A stretch of DNA of 64,000 bases, from NCBI RefSeq assembly GCF_000426365.1, contig NZ_AUFF01000003.1, forward strand, positions 310,001-374,000, given 5' to 3'. Within the stretch, counting starts at the first letter, position 1, and the number at the start of each line of letters is the position of its first letter. This stretch comes from Arenimonas composti TR7-09 = DSM 18010. GTDB lineage: Bacteria > Pseudomonadota > Gammaproteobacteria > Xanthomonadales > Xanthomonadaceae. Positions 17,483-25,468 of the stretch are shown here, piece after piece. Position numbers and translations under genes: made by a program. The notes under the pieces are model-generated. The model had not been told where the DNA came from and did no database searches. It worked only from the letters and a program-made list of their open reading frames with translations.

Positions 17483-18655
17483 TCAGGCGCGGGCGCGCAG
17501 GGCGGTCACCGCCGGCAGTTCCTTGCCCTCGCAGAACTCGAGGAAGGCGCCGCCGCCGGTGGAGATGTAGCTGATGCCGGCTTCGACGCCGTACTTGTCG
17601 ACCGCGGCGAGGGTGTCGCCGCCACCGGCGATCGAGAACGCCTTCGAGGCGGCGATCGCTTTCGCCAGCACCTCGGTGCCCTTGCCGAAGGCGTCGAACT
17701 CGAACACGCCGACCGGGCCGTTCCAGACCACGCTGCCGGCCTTCGCGACCAGTTCGGCGTAGCGCGCGGCGGTGTCCGGGCCGATGTCGAGGATCATGTC
17801 GCCTTCGGCGACGTCTTCCACCCGCTTCACCGTCGCCGGTGCATCGGCGGCGAATTCCGGCGCGACCACGACATCGGTCGGCAGCGGGATCTCGGCGCCG
17901 CGCGCCTTGGCGTCGGCCATGATCGCGCGCGCGGTGTCGAGCAGGTCGGCCTCGTGCAGGGACTTGCCGACCGGATGCCCGAGCGCGGCGAGGAAGGTGT
18001 TGGCGATGCCGCCACCGACGATCAGCTGGTCGACCTTGCCGACCAGGCTCGACAGCAGCTCGAGCTTGGTGCTGACCTTGCTGCCGGCGACGATCGCCAG
18101 CAGCGGCCGCGCCGGGTTCTCCAGCGCCTTCGCCAGCGCGTCGAGCTCGGCCATCAGCAGCGGGCCACCGCAGGCGAGCTTCGCGTAGCGGATCGCGCCA
18201 TGCGTCGAGGCCTGGGCGCGGTGGGCGGTGCCGAAGGCGTCCATCACGTAGACGTCGCAGAGCGTGGCGAGCTTGCGGCTCAGCGCCTCGTCGTCGGCCT
18301 TCTCACCGACGTTCATGCGGCAGTTCTCGAGCAGCACGATCTGCCCGGGCAACACGTCGACGCCGTCGACCCAGTCCCTGAGCAGCGGCACGTCCCGGCC
18401 GAGCAGTTCCGACAGGCGCGCGGCGACCGGCGCCAGCGAATCCTCCTGCGTCCACACGCCTTCCTTCGGCCGGCCCAGGTGCGAGGTGACCATCACCGCG
18501 GCGCCCTTCTCCAGCGCCATGCGGATCGTCGGCAGCGCGGCGGTGATGCGCTGTTCCGACGTGATGCGGCCGTCCTTTACCGGGACGTTGAGGTCTTCGC
18601 GGATCAGCACGCGTTTGCCGGCCAGATCCAGGTCGGCCATGCGCAGGATGGACAT
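17483..18655 (-). CDS. pgk: Phosphoglycerate kinase
   Basis: This 390-residue two-domain glycolytic kinase transfers phosphate from 1,3-bisphosphoglycerate to ADP. Motifs seen are [16 protein letters not shown] at the N-terminus, [10 protein letters not shown], the hinge region [28 protein letters not shown], and the C-terminal [16 protein letters not shown] with the substrate- and ATP-binding glycines. Length is typical for bacteria. It lies between gap and the DUF3857/Sel1/pyk genes on the same strand. The next gene starts 14 nt after its stop. Confidence 0.96.
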   Translation of the reverse strand: MSILRMADLDLAGKRVLIREDLNVPVKDGRITSEQRITAALPTIRMALEKGAAVMVTSHLGRPKEGVWTQEDSLAPVAARLSELLGRDVPLLRDWVDGVDVLPGQIVLLENCRMNVGEKADDEALSRKLATLCDVYVMDAFGTAHRAQASTHGAIRYAKLACGGPLLMAELDALAKALENPARPLLAIVAGSKVSTKLELLSSLVGKVDQLIVGGGIANTFLAALGHPVGKSLHEADLLDTARAIMADAKARGAEIPLPTDVVVAPEFAADAPATVKRVEDVAEGDMILDIGPDTAARYAELVAKAGSVVWNGPVGVFEFDAFGKGTEVLAKAIAASKAFSIAGGGDTLAAVDKYGVEAGISYISTGGGAFLEFCEGKELPAVTALRARA

Positions 18656-18740
18656 CGTTCACTCCGTCTGCAGGAAGGCCGGCATTTTCCCCCGCGCCGA
18701 CGCCGCCCCGCAAACGCGGCGGGGCGTGGCAGGATGCGGC

Positions 18741-19532
18741 ATGGAGCGCGTCACGCCGCCCGTCACGCCGCCCGCCACGCCTACCGCGGTGCCGGCGCCG
18801 GCTGCCCCGGACCGTGCCCTTCACCTGCGCCCGGCGAAGCTGGCGCTGGCCTGGGCGCTGGCCCTGACCCTGCTGCTGCACTTCCTGCCGATGCTGCTGC
18901 CGGACTGGGGCCTGCGCTGGCTGCAGTGGCCGCTGCTGATCCTGTCGACGCTGGTGCACGAACTCGGGCACGGGCTGAGCGCGGCCGCGGTCGGCGGCGA
19001 GTTCCAGGCGCTGCGGCTGTGGGCCGACGGCTCCGGGGTCGCGCTGGCCAACGGCAACTTCAGCGCGCCCGACCGCGCCGCGGTCGCCGCCGGCGGCCTG
19101 CTCGGGGCGCCGCTGATGGCGCTGATGCTGCTGATGTCGAGTCGGCACCCGCGCGGCGCCCATGTCGCGCTCGGCGCGTGCGCGGCCGGCCTGCTGCTCG
19201 TGGTGCTGCTGTGGGCGGCGAACCCGTTCGCGGTCGGCTTCTGCATCGCGCTGGGAGTGCCGCTGGCGCTGCTGGCCTGGCGCGGGCCACCGGCGGCGAG
19301 CCAGGTGATCTGCGTGTTCCTGGCGATGCAGCTCGGCCTGGCCTCGTTCTCGCGGGCCGACTACCTGTTCATGGCGACCGCGCACACCGGCGACGGCGCG
19401 ATGCCTTCCGACGTCGCCCAGATCGCCGCGGCGCTGTGGCTGCCGTACTGGTTCTGGGGCGGGCTGATCGTGCTCGTGACGATGGCGATGCTCGGCTTCG
19501 GCGCCTGGTGGTTCCTGCGCGGATTGCGCTGA
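18741..19532 (+). CDS. M50B-like integral membrane metalloprotease
   Basis: The 263-residue multi-pass membrane protein has a Pro/Ala-rich N-terminal tail (residues 1-30). The zinc motif HELGHG is around residue 73, inside TM2, preceded by LLILSTLV. This is the M50B-like family. About seven hydrophobic helices follow, and a clear distal Asp ligand motif is not obvious. The ATG at 18741 sits 5 nt after a CAGGAT hexamer and has no Shine-Dalgarno, suggesting a leaderless or near-leaderless message. It is divergent from pgk and followed by tsaC after 34 nt. Substrate unknown. Confidence 0.72.
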   Translation: MERVTPPVTPPATPTAVPAPAAPDRALHLRPAKLALAWALALTLLLHFLPMLLPDWGLRWLQWPLLILSTLVHELGHGLSAAAVGGEFQALRLWADGSGVALANGNFSAPDRAAVAAGGLLGAPLMALMLLMSSRHPRGAHVALGACAAGLLLVVLLWAANPFAVGFCIALGVPLALLAWRGPPAASQVICVFLAMQLGLASFSRADYLFMATAHTGDGAMPSDVAQIAAALWLPYWFWGGLIVLVTMAMLGFGAWWFLRGLR

Positions 19533-19554
19533 GCAAGCGCCGGGGCGGCTCCGG

Positions 19555-19560
19555 TAGCAT
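19555..19560 (+). promoter_or_regulatory. Putative -10 element giving a leaderless tsaC message
   Basis: TAGCAT is followed by six bases and then the tsaC ATG at 19567, so the expected start point falls on the start codon. No Shine-Dalgarno is present. The -35 is not recognisable. Confidence 0.38.
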
Positions 19561-19566
19561 GCGCGC

Positions 19567-20550
19567 ATGCAGAATCCCGAACTCGACGACGAGATCGCGG
19601 CGGCGGTCGCGGCGCTGCGCCGCGGCGAGGCGATCGGCCTGCCGACCGAGACCGTCTACGGCCTCGCCGCGGACGCCGCGCAGCCGGACGCGGTGCGGCG
19701 CATCTTCGCGCTGAAGGGCCGGCCGGCCGACCACCCGCTGATCGTGCACATCGCCGGCGCCGACCAGATCGATGCCTGGGCGTGCCACGTGCCGGACGCG
19801 GCGCGGGCGCTGGCCGCGGCGTTCTGGCCCGGGCCGCTGACCCTGATCCTGGCGCGCGCGGCGACGGTGGCCGATGTCGTGACCGGTGGCCAGGACAGCG
19901 TCGGCCTGCGCGCGCCGGCGCATCCGCTGGCGCAGCGGCTGCTGCGCGCGTTCGGCGGCGGCGTCGCGGCGCCGTCGGCGAACCGCTTCGGCCGCATCAG
20001 CCCGACCCGCGCCGCGCACGTGCGCAGCGAATTCGGCGACGCGGTGCCGGTGGTGCTCGACGGCGGCGACTGCGCCGTCGGCATCGAGAGCACGATCGTC
20101 GACCTCAGCGGGGACACCCCGCGCATCCTGCGTCCCGGCGTGATTTCGCGGGCCCAGGTCGAGGCGGTGATCGGCCCGGTGGCGGTCGGCGCGGCGGCGA
20201 GCAGCCCACGCGCCTCCGGCACCCTCGCCGCCCATTACGCCCCGCGCACGCCGCTGCGCCTGCTGCCGCGCGCCGAGTTGGTGGCGGCGTTGCCGGCGAC
20301 GGCGGACGCGCTGGTGCTCGCCCTCGACGCGCTACCCGTCGGCAGCGAAGGCCTGAGCCTGCCCGCCGATCCCGCCGCATATGCGCACGGCCTCTATGCC
20401 GCGCTGCGCGAACTCGACGCCCGCGGCGCCGCGATGCTGCTGGTCGAGCGGCCGCCGGCCGGCGAGGCCTGGCGGGCCGTGCATGACCGGCTGGGGAGAG
20501 CGGCGGCGGGGGCGGGCGTGGGCGTGGGCGTGGGCGAGGATGCGCCGTGA
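19567..20550 (+). CDS. tsaC: L-threonylcarbamoyladenylate synthase (Sua5/TsaC long form)
   Basis: The 327-residue protein makes threonylcarbamoyl-AMP from threonine, bicarbonate and ATP, the first step of the t6A37 tRNA modification. The YrdC domain fills residues 1-205, with GLPTETVYGLAADA, FALKGRPADHPLIVHI, SVGLRAPAHPLAQ and the SAN motif AAPSANRFGRISPT. A linker and a Sua5-type C-terminal domain follow (SGTLAAHYAPRTPL, about 218-315). The last residues are a GVGVGVGE tail encoded by a hexanucleotide repeat (20514-20537). The long Sua5 form, rather than the short TsaC of E. coli, is present. Confidence 0.92.
   Translation: MQNPELDDEIAAAVAALRRGEAIGLPTETVYGLAADAAQPDAVRRIFALKGRPADHPLIVHIAGADQIDAWACHVPDAARALAAAFWPGPLTLILARAATVADVVTGGQDSVGLRAPAHPLAQRLLRAFGGGVAAPSANRFGRISPTRAAHVRSEFGDAVPVVLDGGDCAVGIESTIVDLSGDTPRILRPGVISRAQVEAVIGPVAVGAAASSPRASGTLAAHYAPRTPLRLLPRAELVAALPATADALVLALDALPVGSEGLSLPADPAAYAHGLYAALRELDARGAAMLLVERPPAGEAWRAVHDRLGRAAAGAGVGVGVGEDAP
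20514..20537 (+). repeat. GGGCGT hexanucleotide tandem repeat in the tsaC 3' end
   Basis: Three exact GGGCGT units and a fourth GGGCGA unit encode alternating Gly-Val at the extreme C-terminus of TsaC. Copy changes would keep frame. Confidence 0.85.
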
Positions 20551-20579
20551 GCTGGAGGAAGGCGAAAGGCCGGAGGCAG

Positions 20580-20683
20580 AAGGCAAGTAGTGGATAGGAA
20601 ATAGGAAGTAGTCGTCGTTCCCGCTGCCCGGCGACCTTTCACCAGCGACGACTACTTCCTGTTTCCTATCCACTACTTGCCTT
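20580..20683. repeat. Heptad inverted-repeat element E2 (38-nt arms, one mismatch)
   Basis: The left arm (20580-20617) and right arm (20646-20683) match as reverse complements at 37 of 38 positions around a 28-nt spacer. The central arm is four 7-nt words, each with TAG at positions 4-6: AAGTAGT, GGATAGG, AAATAGG, AAGTAGT. Flanks are AAGGC and CGTCG. It lies between convergent tsaC and gap, 29 nt after the tsaC stop. Confidence 0.85.
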
Positions 20684-20702
20684 TTGATCGGGGGAAAAGA
20701 GA

Positions 20703-20724
20703 AAGGCCCGCTTGCGCGGGCCTT
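20703..20724 (-). terminator. Rho-independent terminator of gap (possibly bidirectional)
   Basis: A perfect 9-bp stem (AAGGCCCGC) with a TTGC loop lies 24 nt past the gap stop. On the minus strand it is followed by a T-rich stretch (TCTCTTTT). Read from the other strand it can stop tsaC transcription. Confidence 0.75.
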
Positions 20725-20748
20725 CTCATCCATATCCAAAGCCGCCGC

Positions 20749-21762
20749 TTACTTCGCCGCCATCAGCGCCAGCGTCGTGTCCAGCATGCGGTTCGAGAAG
20801 CCCCACTCGTTGTCGTACCACGAGCAGACCTTGACCAGGGTGCCGCCCATGACCTGGGTCAGGGTGCTGTCGTAGACCGAGCTGCGCGGGTCGTGGTTGA
20901 AGTCGACCGAGACCAGCGGCTGGTCATTGAAGCCGATCACGCCCTTCAGCGCGCCCTCGGAGGCTTCGCGCACGATGGCGTCGATCTCTTCCTTGCTGGT
21001 CTCGCGCTGGGCGACGAACGACAGGTCGACGACCGAGACGTTGATCGTCGGCACGCGCATCGAGAAGCCGGTCAGCTTGCCGTTGAGTTCCGGCAGCACC
21101 AGGCCGACCGCGGCGGCGGCGCCGGTCTTGGTCGGGATCTGCGACATCGTCGCCGAGCGGGCGCGGCGCAGGTCCTTGTGGAAGACGTCGGTCAGCACCT
21201 GGTCGTTGGTGTAGGCGTGGATGGTCGTCATCAGGCCGTGCACGATCCCGATCTTCTCGTGCAGCACCTTGGCCAGCGGCGCCAGGCAGTTGGTGGTGCA
21301 GGAGGCGTTGGAGATGACGGTGTCGGAGGCCTTCAGGGTGTCGTGGTTGACGCCGAAGACGACGGTGTTGTCGACGTCCTTCTCGCCCGGGGCCGAGATC
21401 ACGACCTTCTTCGCACCGGCGGTGAGGTGCGCGCCGGCCTTGGCCTTCGAGGTGAACAGGCCGGTGCACTCGAACACGACGTCGACGCGCAGCTCGCCCC
21501 AGGGCAGCTTGGCCGGGTCGCGTTCGGCGCAGACGCGGATGCGGTCGCCGTTGACCACCATGTGATCGCCGTCGACGACGACTTCGGCGTTGAAGCGGCC
21601 GTGCGCGGTGTCGAAGCGGGTCAGGTGGGCATTGGTCTGCGCATCGCCCAGGTCGTTGATCGCGACGATCCGGATCTCGTTGGTGCGACCGCTCTCGTAG
21701 AGCGCGCGCAGGATGTTGCGACCGATGCGGCCGTAACCGTTGATGGCGACCTTGATGGACAT
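20749..21762 (-). CDS. gap: Glyceraldehyde-3-phosphate dehydrogenase, type I
   Basis: This 337-residue enzyme oxidises glyceraldehyde 3-phosphate with NAD and phosphate. The N-terminal Rossmann motif [12 protein letters not shown] is at residues 4-15. The catalytic cysteine is in [13 protein letters not shown] (about residue 155), and the C-terminus has [13 protein letters not shown]. The ATG at 21762 is chosen because the Rossmann fold begins at once; the longer open frame is shadow of the divergent ompW gene. It is part of the tkt-gap-pgk-pyk-aldolase cluster but transcribed as its own unit, with a promoter at 21815-21820 and a terminator. Confidence 0.96.
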   Translation of the reverse strand: MSIKVAINGYGRIGRNILRALYESGRTNEIRIVAINDLGDAQTNAHLTRFDTAHGRFNAEVVVDGDHMVVNGDRIRVCAERDPAKLPWGELRVDVVFECTGLFTSKAKAGAHLTAGAKKVVISAPGEKDVDNTVVFGVNHDTLKASDTVISNASCTTNCLAPLAKVLHEKIGIVHGLMTTIHAYTNDQVLTDVFHKDLRRARSATMSQIPTKTGAAAAVGLVLPELNGKLTGFSMRVPTINVSVVDLSFVAQRETSKEEIDAIVREASEGALKGVIGFNDQPLVSVDFNHDPRSSVYDSTLTQVMGGTLVKVCSWYDNEWGFSNRMLDTTLALMAAK

Positions 21763-21814
21763 GACGTCTCCTGGGGAACCGCCGCGAACCGGGCGGGAGG
21801 GTTGGAAACCCCGG

Positions 21815-21820
21815 ATTTTA
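21815..21820 (-). promoter_or_regulatory. Putative extended -10 element for gap
   Basis: The minus strand reads TTGCTAAAATCC, i.e. TAAAAT with an upstream TGN extension, about 53 nt before the gap ATG. Confidence 0.55.
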
Positions 21821-21856
21821 GCAACCCCCGGGGGCTCGCCGCAGCATCGGGCGGAT

Positions 21857-21870
21857 TTGACCTGCCTCAA
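21857..21870 (+). promoter_or_regulatory. FNR/Anr-like operator upstream of ompW
   Basis: TTGACCTGCCTCAA matches the FNR box TTGAT-N4-ATCAA at 8 of 10 defined bases and keeps the dyad. An A/T-rich hexamer (GAAAAT, 21894-21899) would place the start point about 42 nt from the dyad centre, the class II FNR geometry. ompW is FNR-responsive in E. coli. Binding here is inference. Confidence 0.5.
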
Positions 21871-21930
21871 GGCGGAGCCCAGGGGCGGCCCCGGAAAATT
21901 TCTCCGTCCCATCCCCAACGGAGAGTTCCG

Positions 21931-22551
21931 ATGCACGTTTCCAAGCTCCTCGCCCCGCTCGCCTGCGCCGCCGCGCTGGCTTTCGCGGCCCCCGCCCACG
22001 CCCAGGACGCCGGCGACTGGACCTTCTCGGTCGGTGCCGGCCTGGTCGCGCCGAAGTCCGGCAACGGCAGCCTGGCCGGTGGCGCCCTCGCCGCCGACGT
22101 CGGCGACGACTGGCGCCCGACAGTCACCGCCGAGTACTGGTTCAGCCGCAACTGGGGCCTGGAAATCCTGGCTGCGACGCCGTTCGAGCACGACATCCGC
22201 CTCAACGGCGCCCTCGCCGGCGCCACGAAGCACCTGCCGCCGACCGTCAGCCTGCAGTACCACTTCGACGGCGAGAAGGTGCGGCCCTTCATCGGCCTCG
22301 GCCTGAACTACACGGTGTTCTTCGACGAGGACACCCGCGGCCCGCTCAACGGCGCCGAACTCGAGCTCGACGCCTCGTTCGGCCTGGCGGCGCACGCCGG
22401 CCTGGACTTCGCGGTGGGTGAGGACAAGTGGGTGCGCGTCGACGCGCGCTGGATCGACATCCACACCGACGTGTCCGTGAACGGCGCCGACGTCGGCAGC
22501 GTCACGATCGATCCGATGGTCTACGGCGTGTCCTTCGTCTGGGCGTTCTGA
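21931..22551 (+). CDS. ompW: OmpW-family outer-membrane beta-barrel protein
   Basis: The 206-residue product starts at ATG 21931, with a GGAGAG ribosome site 6 nt upstream. It has a signal peptide cut after AHAQ (residue about 24). The mature chain alternates hydrophobic residues in the OmpW pattern: [16 protein letters not shown] at its start, a strand pair ending [24 protein letters not shown], and the C-terminal outer-membrane signature ending in Trp-Ala-Phe. OmpW forms an eight-stranded barrel thought to pass small hydrophobic molecules. It is divergent from gap, with an FNR-like box between them. Confidence 0.9.
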   Translation: MHVSKLLAPLACAAALAFAAPAHAQDAGDWTFSVGAGLVAPKSGNGSLAGGALAADVGDDWRPTVTAEYWFSRNWGLEILAATPFEHDIRLNGALAGATKHLPPTVSLQYHFDGEKVRPFIGLGLNYTVFFDEDTRGPLNGAELELDASFGLAAHAGLDFAVGEDKWVRVDARWIDIHTDVSVNGADVGSVTIDPMVYGVSFVWAF

Positions 22552-22582
22552 GCCCCGGCGTTCCGTAGCCGACTTCGGGCTT

Positions 22583-22613
22583 CATGGCCGCCGGCGTAGA
22601 ATCGGCGGCCATG
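22583..22613. promoter_or_regulatory. 11-bp inverted repeat spanning the nuclease -10 and start codon
   Basis: CATGGCCGCCG (22583-22593) and CGGCGGCCATG (22603-22613) are perfect reverse complements. The 9-nt loop contains TAGAAT (22597-22602), a -10 candidate, and the right arm contains the chosen ATG (22611). It could be an operator or a start-masking hairpin, or a chance product of GC-rich sequence. Confidence 0.45.
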
Positions 22614-23483
22614 AAGACCCGCATCGCCTGTCTTTCCCTGCTGCTGGCGGCGCTGCTGCCGGCAACGTCCCAGGCCTGGAGCCGCGAAGGCCACCAGCTC
22701 GTCGGTGAACTGGCGCAGCGCCAGCTGTCCGACGAGGCCGCCGCCGAAGTCACCCGCCTGCTGACCGCCGACGGCCAGCCCGAGCCGACGCTCGCCGCGA
22801 TCGCCGCGTGGGCCGACGAACTGCGTGCCGAGAACCGCGAACACGGCAACGAACTCGGCAAGCTCAGCGAGCGTTGGCACTACGTCAATTTCGCCCGCGA
22901 TGCCGATTGCGCCTTCGTGCCGGAGACCGTGTGCCCGTCCGGCAACTGCGTCGCCGATGCGATCGCCGCGCAGCAGGCGATCCTCGCCGACCGCAGCCGT
23001 TCCGACGCCGAGCGTGCACAGGCGCTGAAGTTCGTCGTGCATTTCGTCGGCGACGCCCACCAGCCGATGCACGCCGGCTACGGCGACGACCGCGGCGGCA
23101 ACAATTTCCAGCTGCAGCTGCGCACGCGCACCGCCCGCGATGGTGTCGAGGGTTCCAACCTGCACCGGGTCTGGGATTACCACCTGCTGGCCAGTGCCGG
23201 CCTCGGCCGCGATGCCTATGCCGAAACGCTGCTGCGTGGCCCGACGCCGGTCATCGCGCCGCTGGCGCCGATGCCCGACGCCGCGCGCGCGTGGTCGGTG
23301 GAGTCGTGCCGGCTGATCGTCGAGCACGCGGTGTATCCGTGGCCGCCGAACGACCCCCCGCGCGGCCGCGTGCTGCGCGACGACTACCTCGATCGTCACC
23401 GCCCGCTGGCCGAAGAGCGCCTGCGCCAGGCCGCCGCGCGACTCGCCGCGCTGCTGGAAGAAGCGCTGGCACCGGCGCGCTGA
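22611..23483 (+). CDS. Secreted S1/P1-type nuclease
   Basis: The 290-residue protein has a signal peptide (residues 1-21) whose cleavage after SQA leaves Trp as the mature N-terminus (WSREGHQLVGELA). That is the hallmark of S1/P1 nucleases, where this Trp and nearby His bind zinc. Other zinc-site pieces are WADELR, WHYVNFARD, HFVGDAHQPMHAGYGDDRGGN and NLHRVWDYHLL. It degrades single-stranded DNA/RNA outside the cytoplasm, probably for phosphate or nucleotide scavenging. The ATG at 22611 is preferred because it begins the signal peptide. An in-frame ATG at 22584 adds nine residues. Confidence 0.9.
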   Translation: MKTRIACLSLLLAALLPATSQAWSREGHQLVGELAQRQLSDEAAAEVTRLLTADGQPEPTLAAIAAWADELRAENREHGNELGKLSERWHYVNFARDADCAFVPETVCPSGNCVADAIAAQQAILADRSRSDAERAQALKFVVHFVGDAHQPMHAGYGDDRGGNNFQLQLRTRTARDGVEGSNLHRVWDYHLLASAGLGRDAYAETLLRGPTPVIAPLAPMPDAARAWSVESCRLIVEHAVYPWPPNDPPRGRVLRDDYLDRHRPLAEERLRQAAARLAALLEEALAPAR

Positions 23484-23508
23484 CGCCGCCGGCCGGCCGA
23501 CTTTCCGG

Positions 23509-25467
23509 ATGATGGCCGCGCCGCTCCACCTCGATTCGCTCGACACCACCGTCGACCGGCTGCTCGCACACGCCGGCCCGCATCTGGTGCTGGCGGCGCC
23601 GCTGGGCCTGGGCAAGCCGCATCGGCTGCTCAACGCGATCACCCGCCGCATCGCCGCGGAGCCCGAGCGTTCGCTGCAGCTGCTGACCGCGCTGTCGCTG
23701 ACCCCGCCTTCCGCCGGCAGCGGCCTGCAGGCGCGGTTCCTGCGCCCGTTCCTGGAACGCCACTTCGGCGCCGACTTCCCGGTGCTGGACTACGCGCTGG
23801 CGATGCGCGCCGGCCGCCTGCCGGAGAACATCCGCGTCGAGGAGTTCTACCTGCAGTCCGGGGCGATGCTGCGCTCGGACCAGGCGCAGCGGCAGTACGT
23901 GAGCCTGAACTACACCCACGTCGCCCGCGCGGTGGCCGAACGCGGCGCGAATGCCCTCGTGCAGAAGGTCGCGCGCGAACCCGGCGGCAGCCGCCTGAGC
24001 CTGAGCTGCAATCCGGACCTGAGCTTCGACCTGCTCGACGAGCTCACGCGCCTGGGCAAGCCGCGGCCGCTGCTGGTCGCGGAAGTGGACCCGCAACTGC
24101 CCTGGCTGGACGGCCCCTGCGCGGTCGACGCGGACTTCTTCGACATCGTGCTCGAGCTGCCCGGCCCGGCGCCGCAGCTGTTCGCGCTGCCGCGCGAGCC
24201 GGTGAACGACGCCGACTACGCGATCGGCCTGTACGCCAGCACGCTGGTACGCGACGGCGGCACGCTGCAGATCGGCATCGGCTCGCTGTCGGACGCGCTC
24301 TGCCACGCGCTGGTGCTGCGGCACACCCGCAACGCGGACTACCTGGCGGTGCTCGAGGCGCTGGCGCCCGGGCTGGCGCAGTCGCCGCTGGTATGCGCCG
24401 TCGGCGGCACGTCGCCGTTCACGTCGGGCCTGTACGGCGCCAGCGAGATGGTCAACGACGGCTTCCGTCGGCTGGCCGAGGCCGGCGTGCTGGTGCGCCG
24501 CGTCGTCGACGACGTCGATGCGATGGCGCGCCTCAACCGCGGCACGCCGACGCCGGACGACCTGGCCCTGCGCGAGGCCGAAGGCCGCTGGCTCGACGGC
24601 GCCTTCTACCTGGGCTCGAAGGACCTGTACCGCTGGCTGCGCGAACTGCCGCCGGAACAGGCGCGCGGCATCGGCATGACCCGCGTGTCCCACATCAACG
24701 AGCTGTACGGCAACAACGAGGCGCTGGAACGCGAGCAGCGCCGCGATGCGCGCTTCTTCAACACCTGCATGATGATGACCGCGCTCGGCGCGGCGGTGTC
24801 GGATGCGCTGGACGATGGTCGCGTCGTTTCCGGCGTCGGCGGCCAGTACAACTTCGTGGCGATGGCGCATGCCCTGCACGACGCACGTTCGGTGCTGATG
24901 CTGCGCGCGACCCGCGGCCGCGGCGACGGCAACATCCGCTGGAATTACGGCCACACCACCATTCCGCGCCACCTGCGCGACCTGGTGATCAGCGAATACG
25001 GCATCGCCGACCTGCGCGGTCGCAGCGACGAGGACTGCGTGCGCGCGATGCTGGCGATCACCGATGCCGCGCACCAGCCGGCGCTGGCGAAGCAGGCCGT
25101 GGCGGCCGGGAAGCTCGCGCCCGCGCACGCGAACGTCGCCGGAGACAACCAGCCGGAAGCGCTGGCGGCGCGACTGCGTCGGTTCCGTCGCAGTGGCGTG
25201 CTGCCCGACTACCCGATGGGCAGCGACTTCACCGAGGTCGAGCAGCGGCTGGCGCGTGCGCTGGCCCGGCTGCGCGCGCGCACCGCGACCAGGCGCGGGC
25301 GCCTGCGGGCCATCGCAGCGGCCCTGTTCGCCCCCACGCCGGACGACGCCGAGGCGCTGGCACGCATGGGCCTGGACCGGCCTTCCAGCGTCGGCGAGCG
25401 GATCGAGGCCCGCCTGCTGCGCTGGGCCCTCGCCGGCGAGCGGATCGACGACCGCCCGCGGCGCTGA
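23509..25467 (+). CDS. Acetyl-CoA hydrolase/transferase family protein
   Basis: This 652-residue cytoplasmic protein belongs to the CoA-transferase-like acetyl-CoA hydrolase/transferase family. The N-terminal half is divergent (GHLVL-like APLGLGKPHRLLNAI). The C-terminal half carries the family signature: GGTSPFTSGLYGASEMVNDG, ISEYGIADLRGRSDEDC and GVGGQYNFVAMAHAL. Length is greater than the roughly 500 residues of yeast Ach1-like enzymes because of an extra 80-residue C-terminal extension. The acyl acceptor is not predictable. It overlaps nothing and converges with tkt with one base between stops. Confidence 0.85.
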   Translation: MMAAPLHLDSLDTTVDRLLAHAGPHLVLAAPLGLGKPHRLLNAITRRIAAEPERSLQLLTALSLTPPSAGSGLQARFLRPFLERHFGADFPVLDYALAMRAGRLPENIRVEEFYLQSGAMLRSDQAQRQYVSLNYTHVARAVAERGANALVQKVAREPGGSRLSLSCNPDLSFDLLDELTRLGKPRPLLVAEVDPQLPWLDGPCAVDADFFDIVLELPGPAPQLFALPREPVNDADYAIGLYASTLVRDGGTLQIGIGSLSDALCHALVLRHTRNADYLAVLEALAPGLAQSPLVCAVGGTSPFTSGLYGASEMVNDGFRRLAEAGVLVRRVVDDVDAMARLNRGTPTPDDLALREAEGRWLDGAFYLGSKDLYRWLRELPPEQARGIGMTRVSHINELYGNNEALEREQRRDARFFNTCMMMTALGAAVSDALDDGRVVSGVGGQYNFVAMAHALHDARSVLMLRATRGRGDGNIRWNYGHTTIPRHLRDLVISEYGIADLRGRSDEDCVRAMLAITDAAHQPALAKQAVAAGKLAPAHANVAGDNQPEALAARLRRFRRSGVLPDYPMGSDFTEVEQRLARALARLRARTATRRGRLRAIAAALFAPTPDDAEALARMGLDRPSSVGERIEARLLRWALAGERIDDRPRR

Positions 25468-25468
25468 G

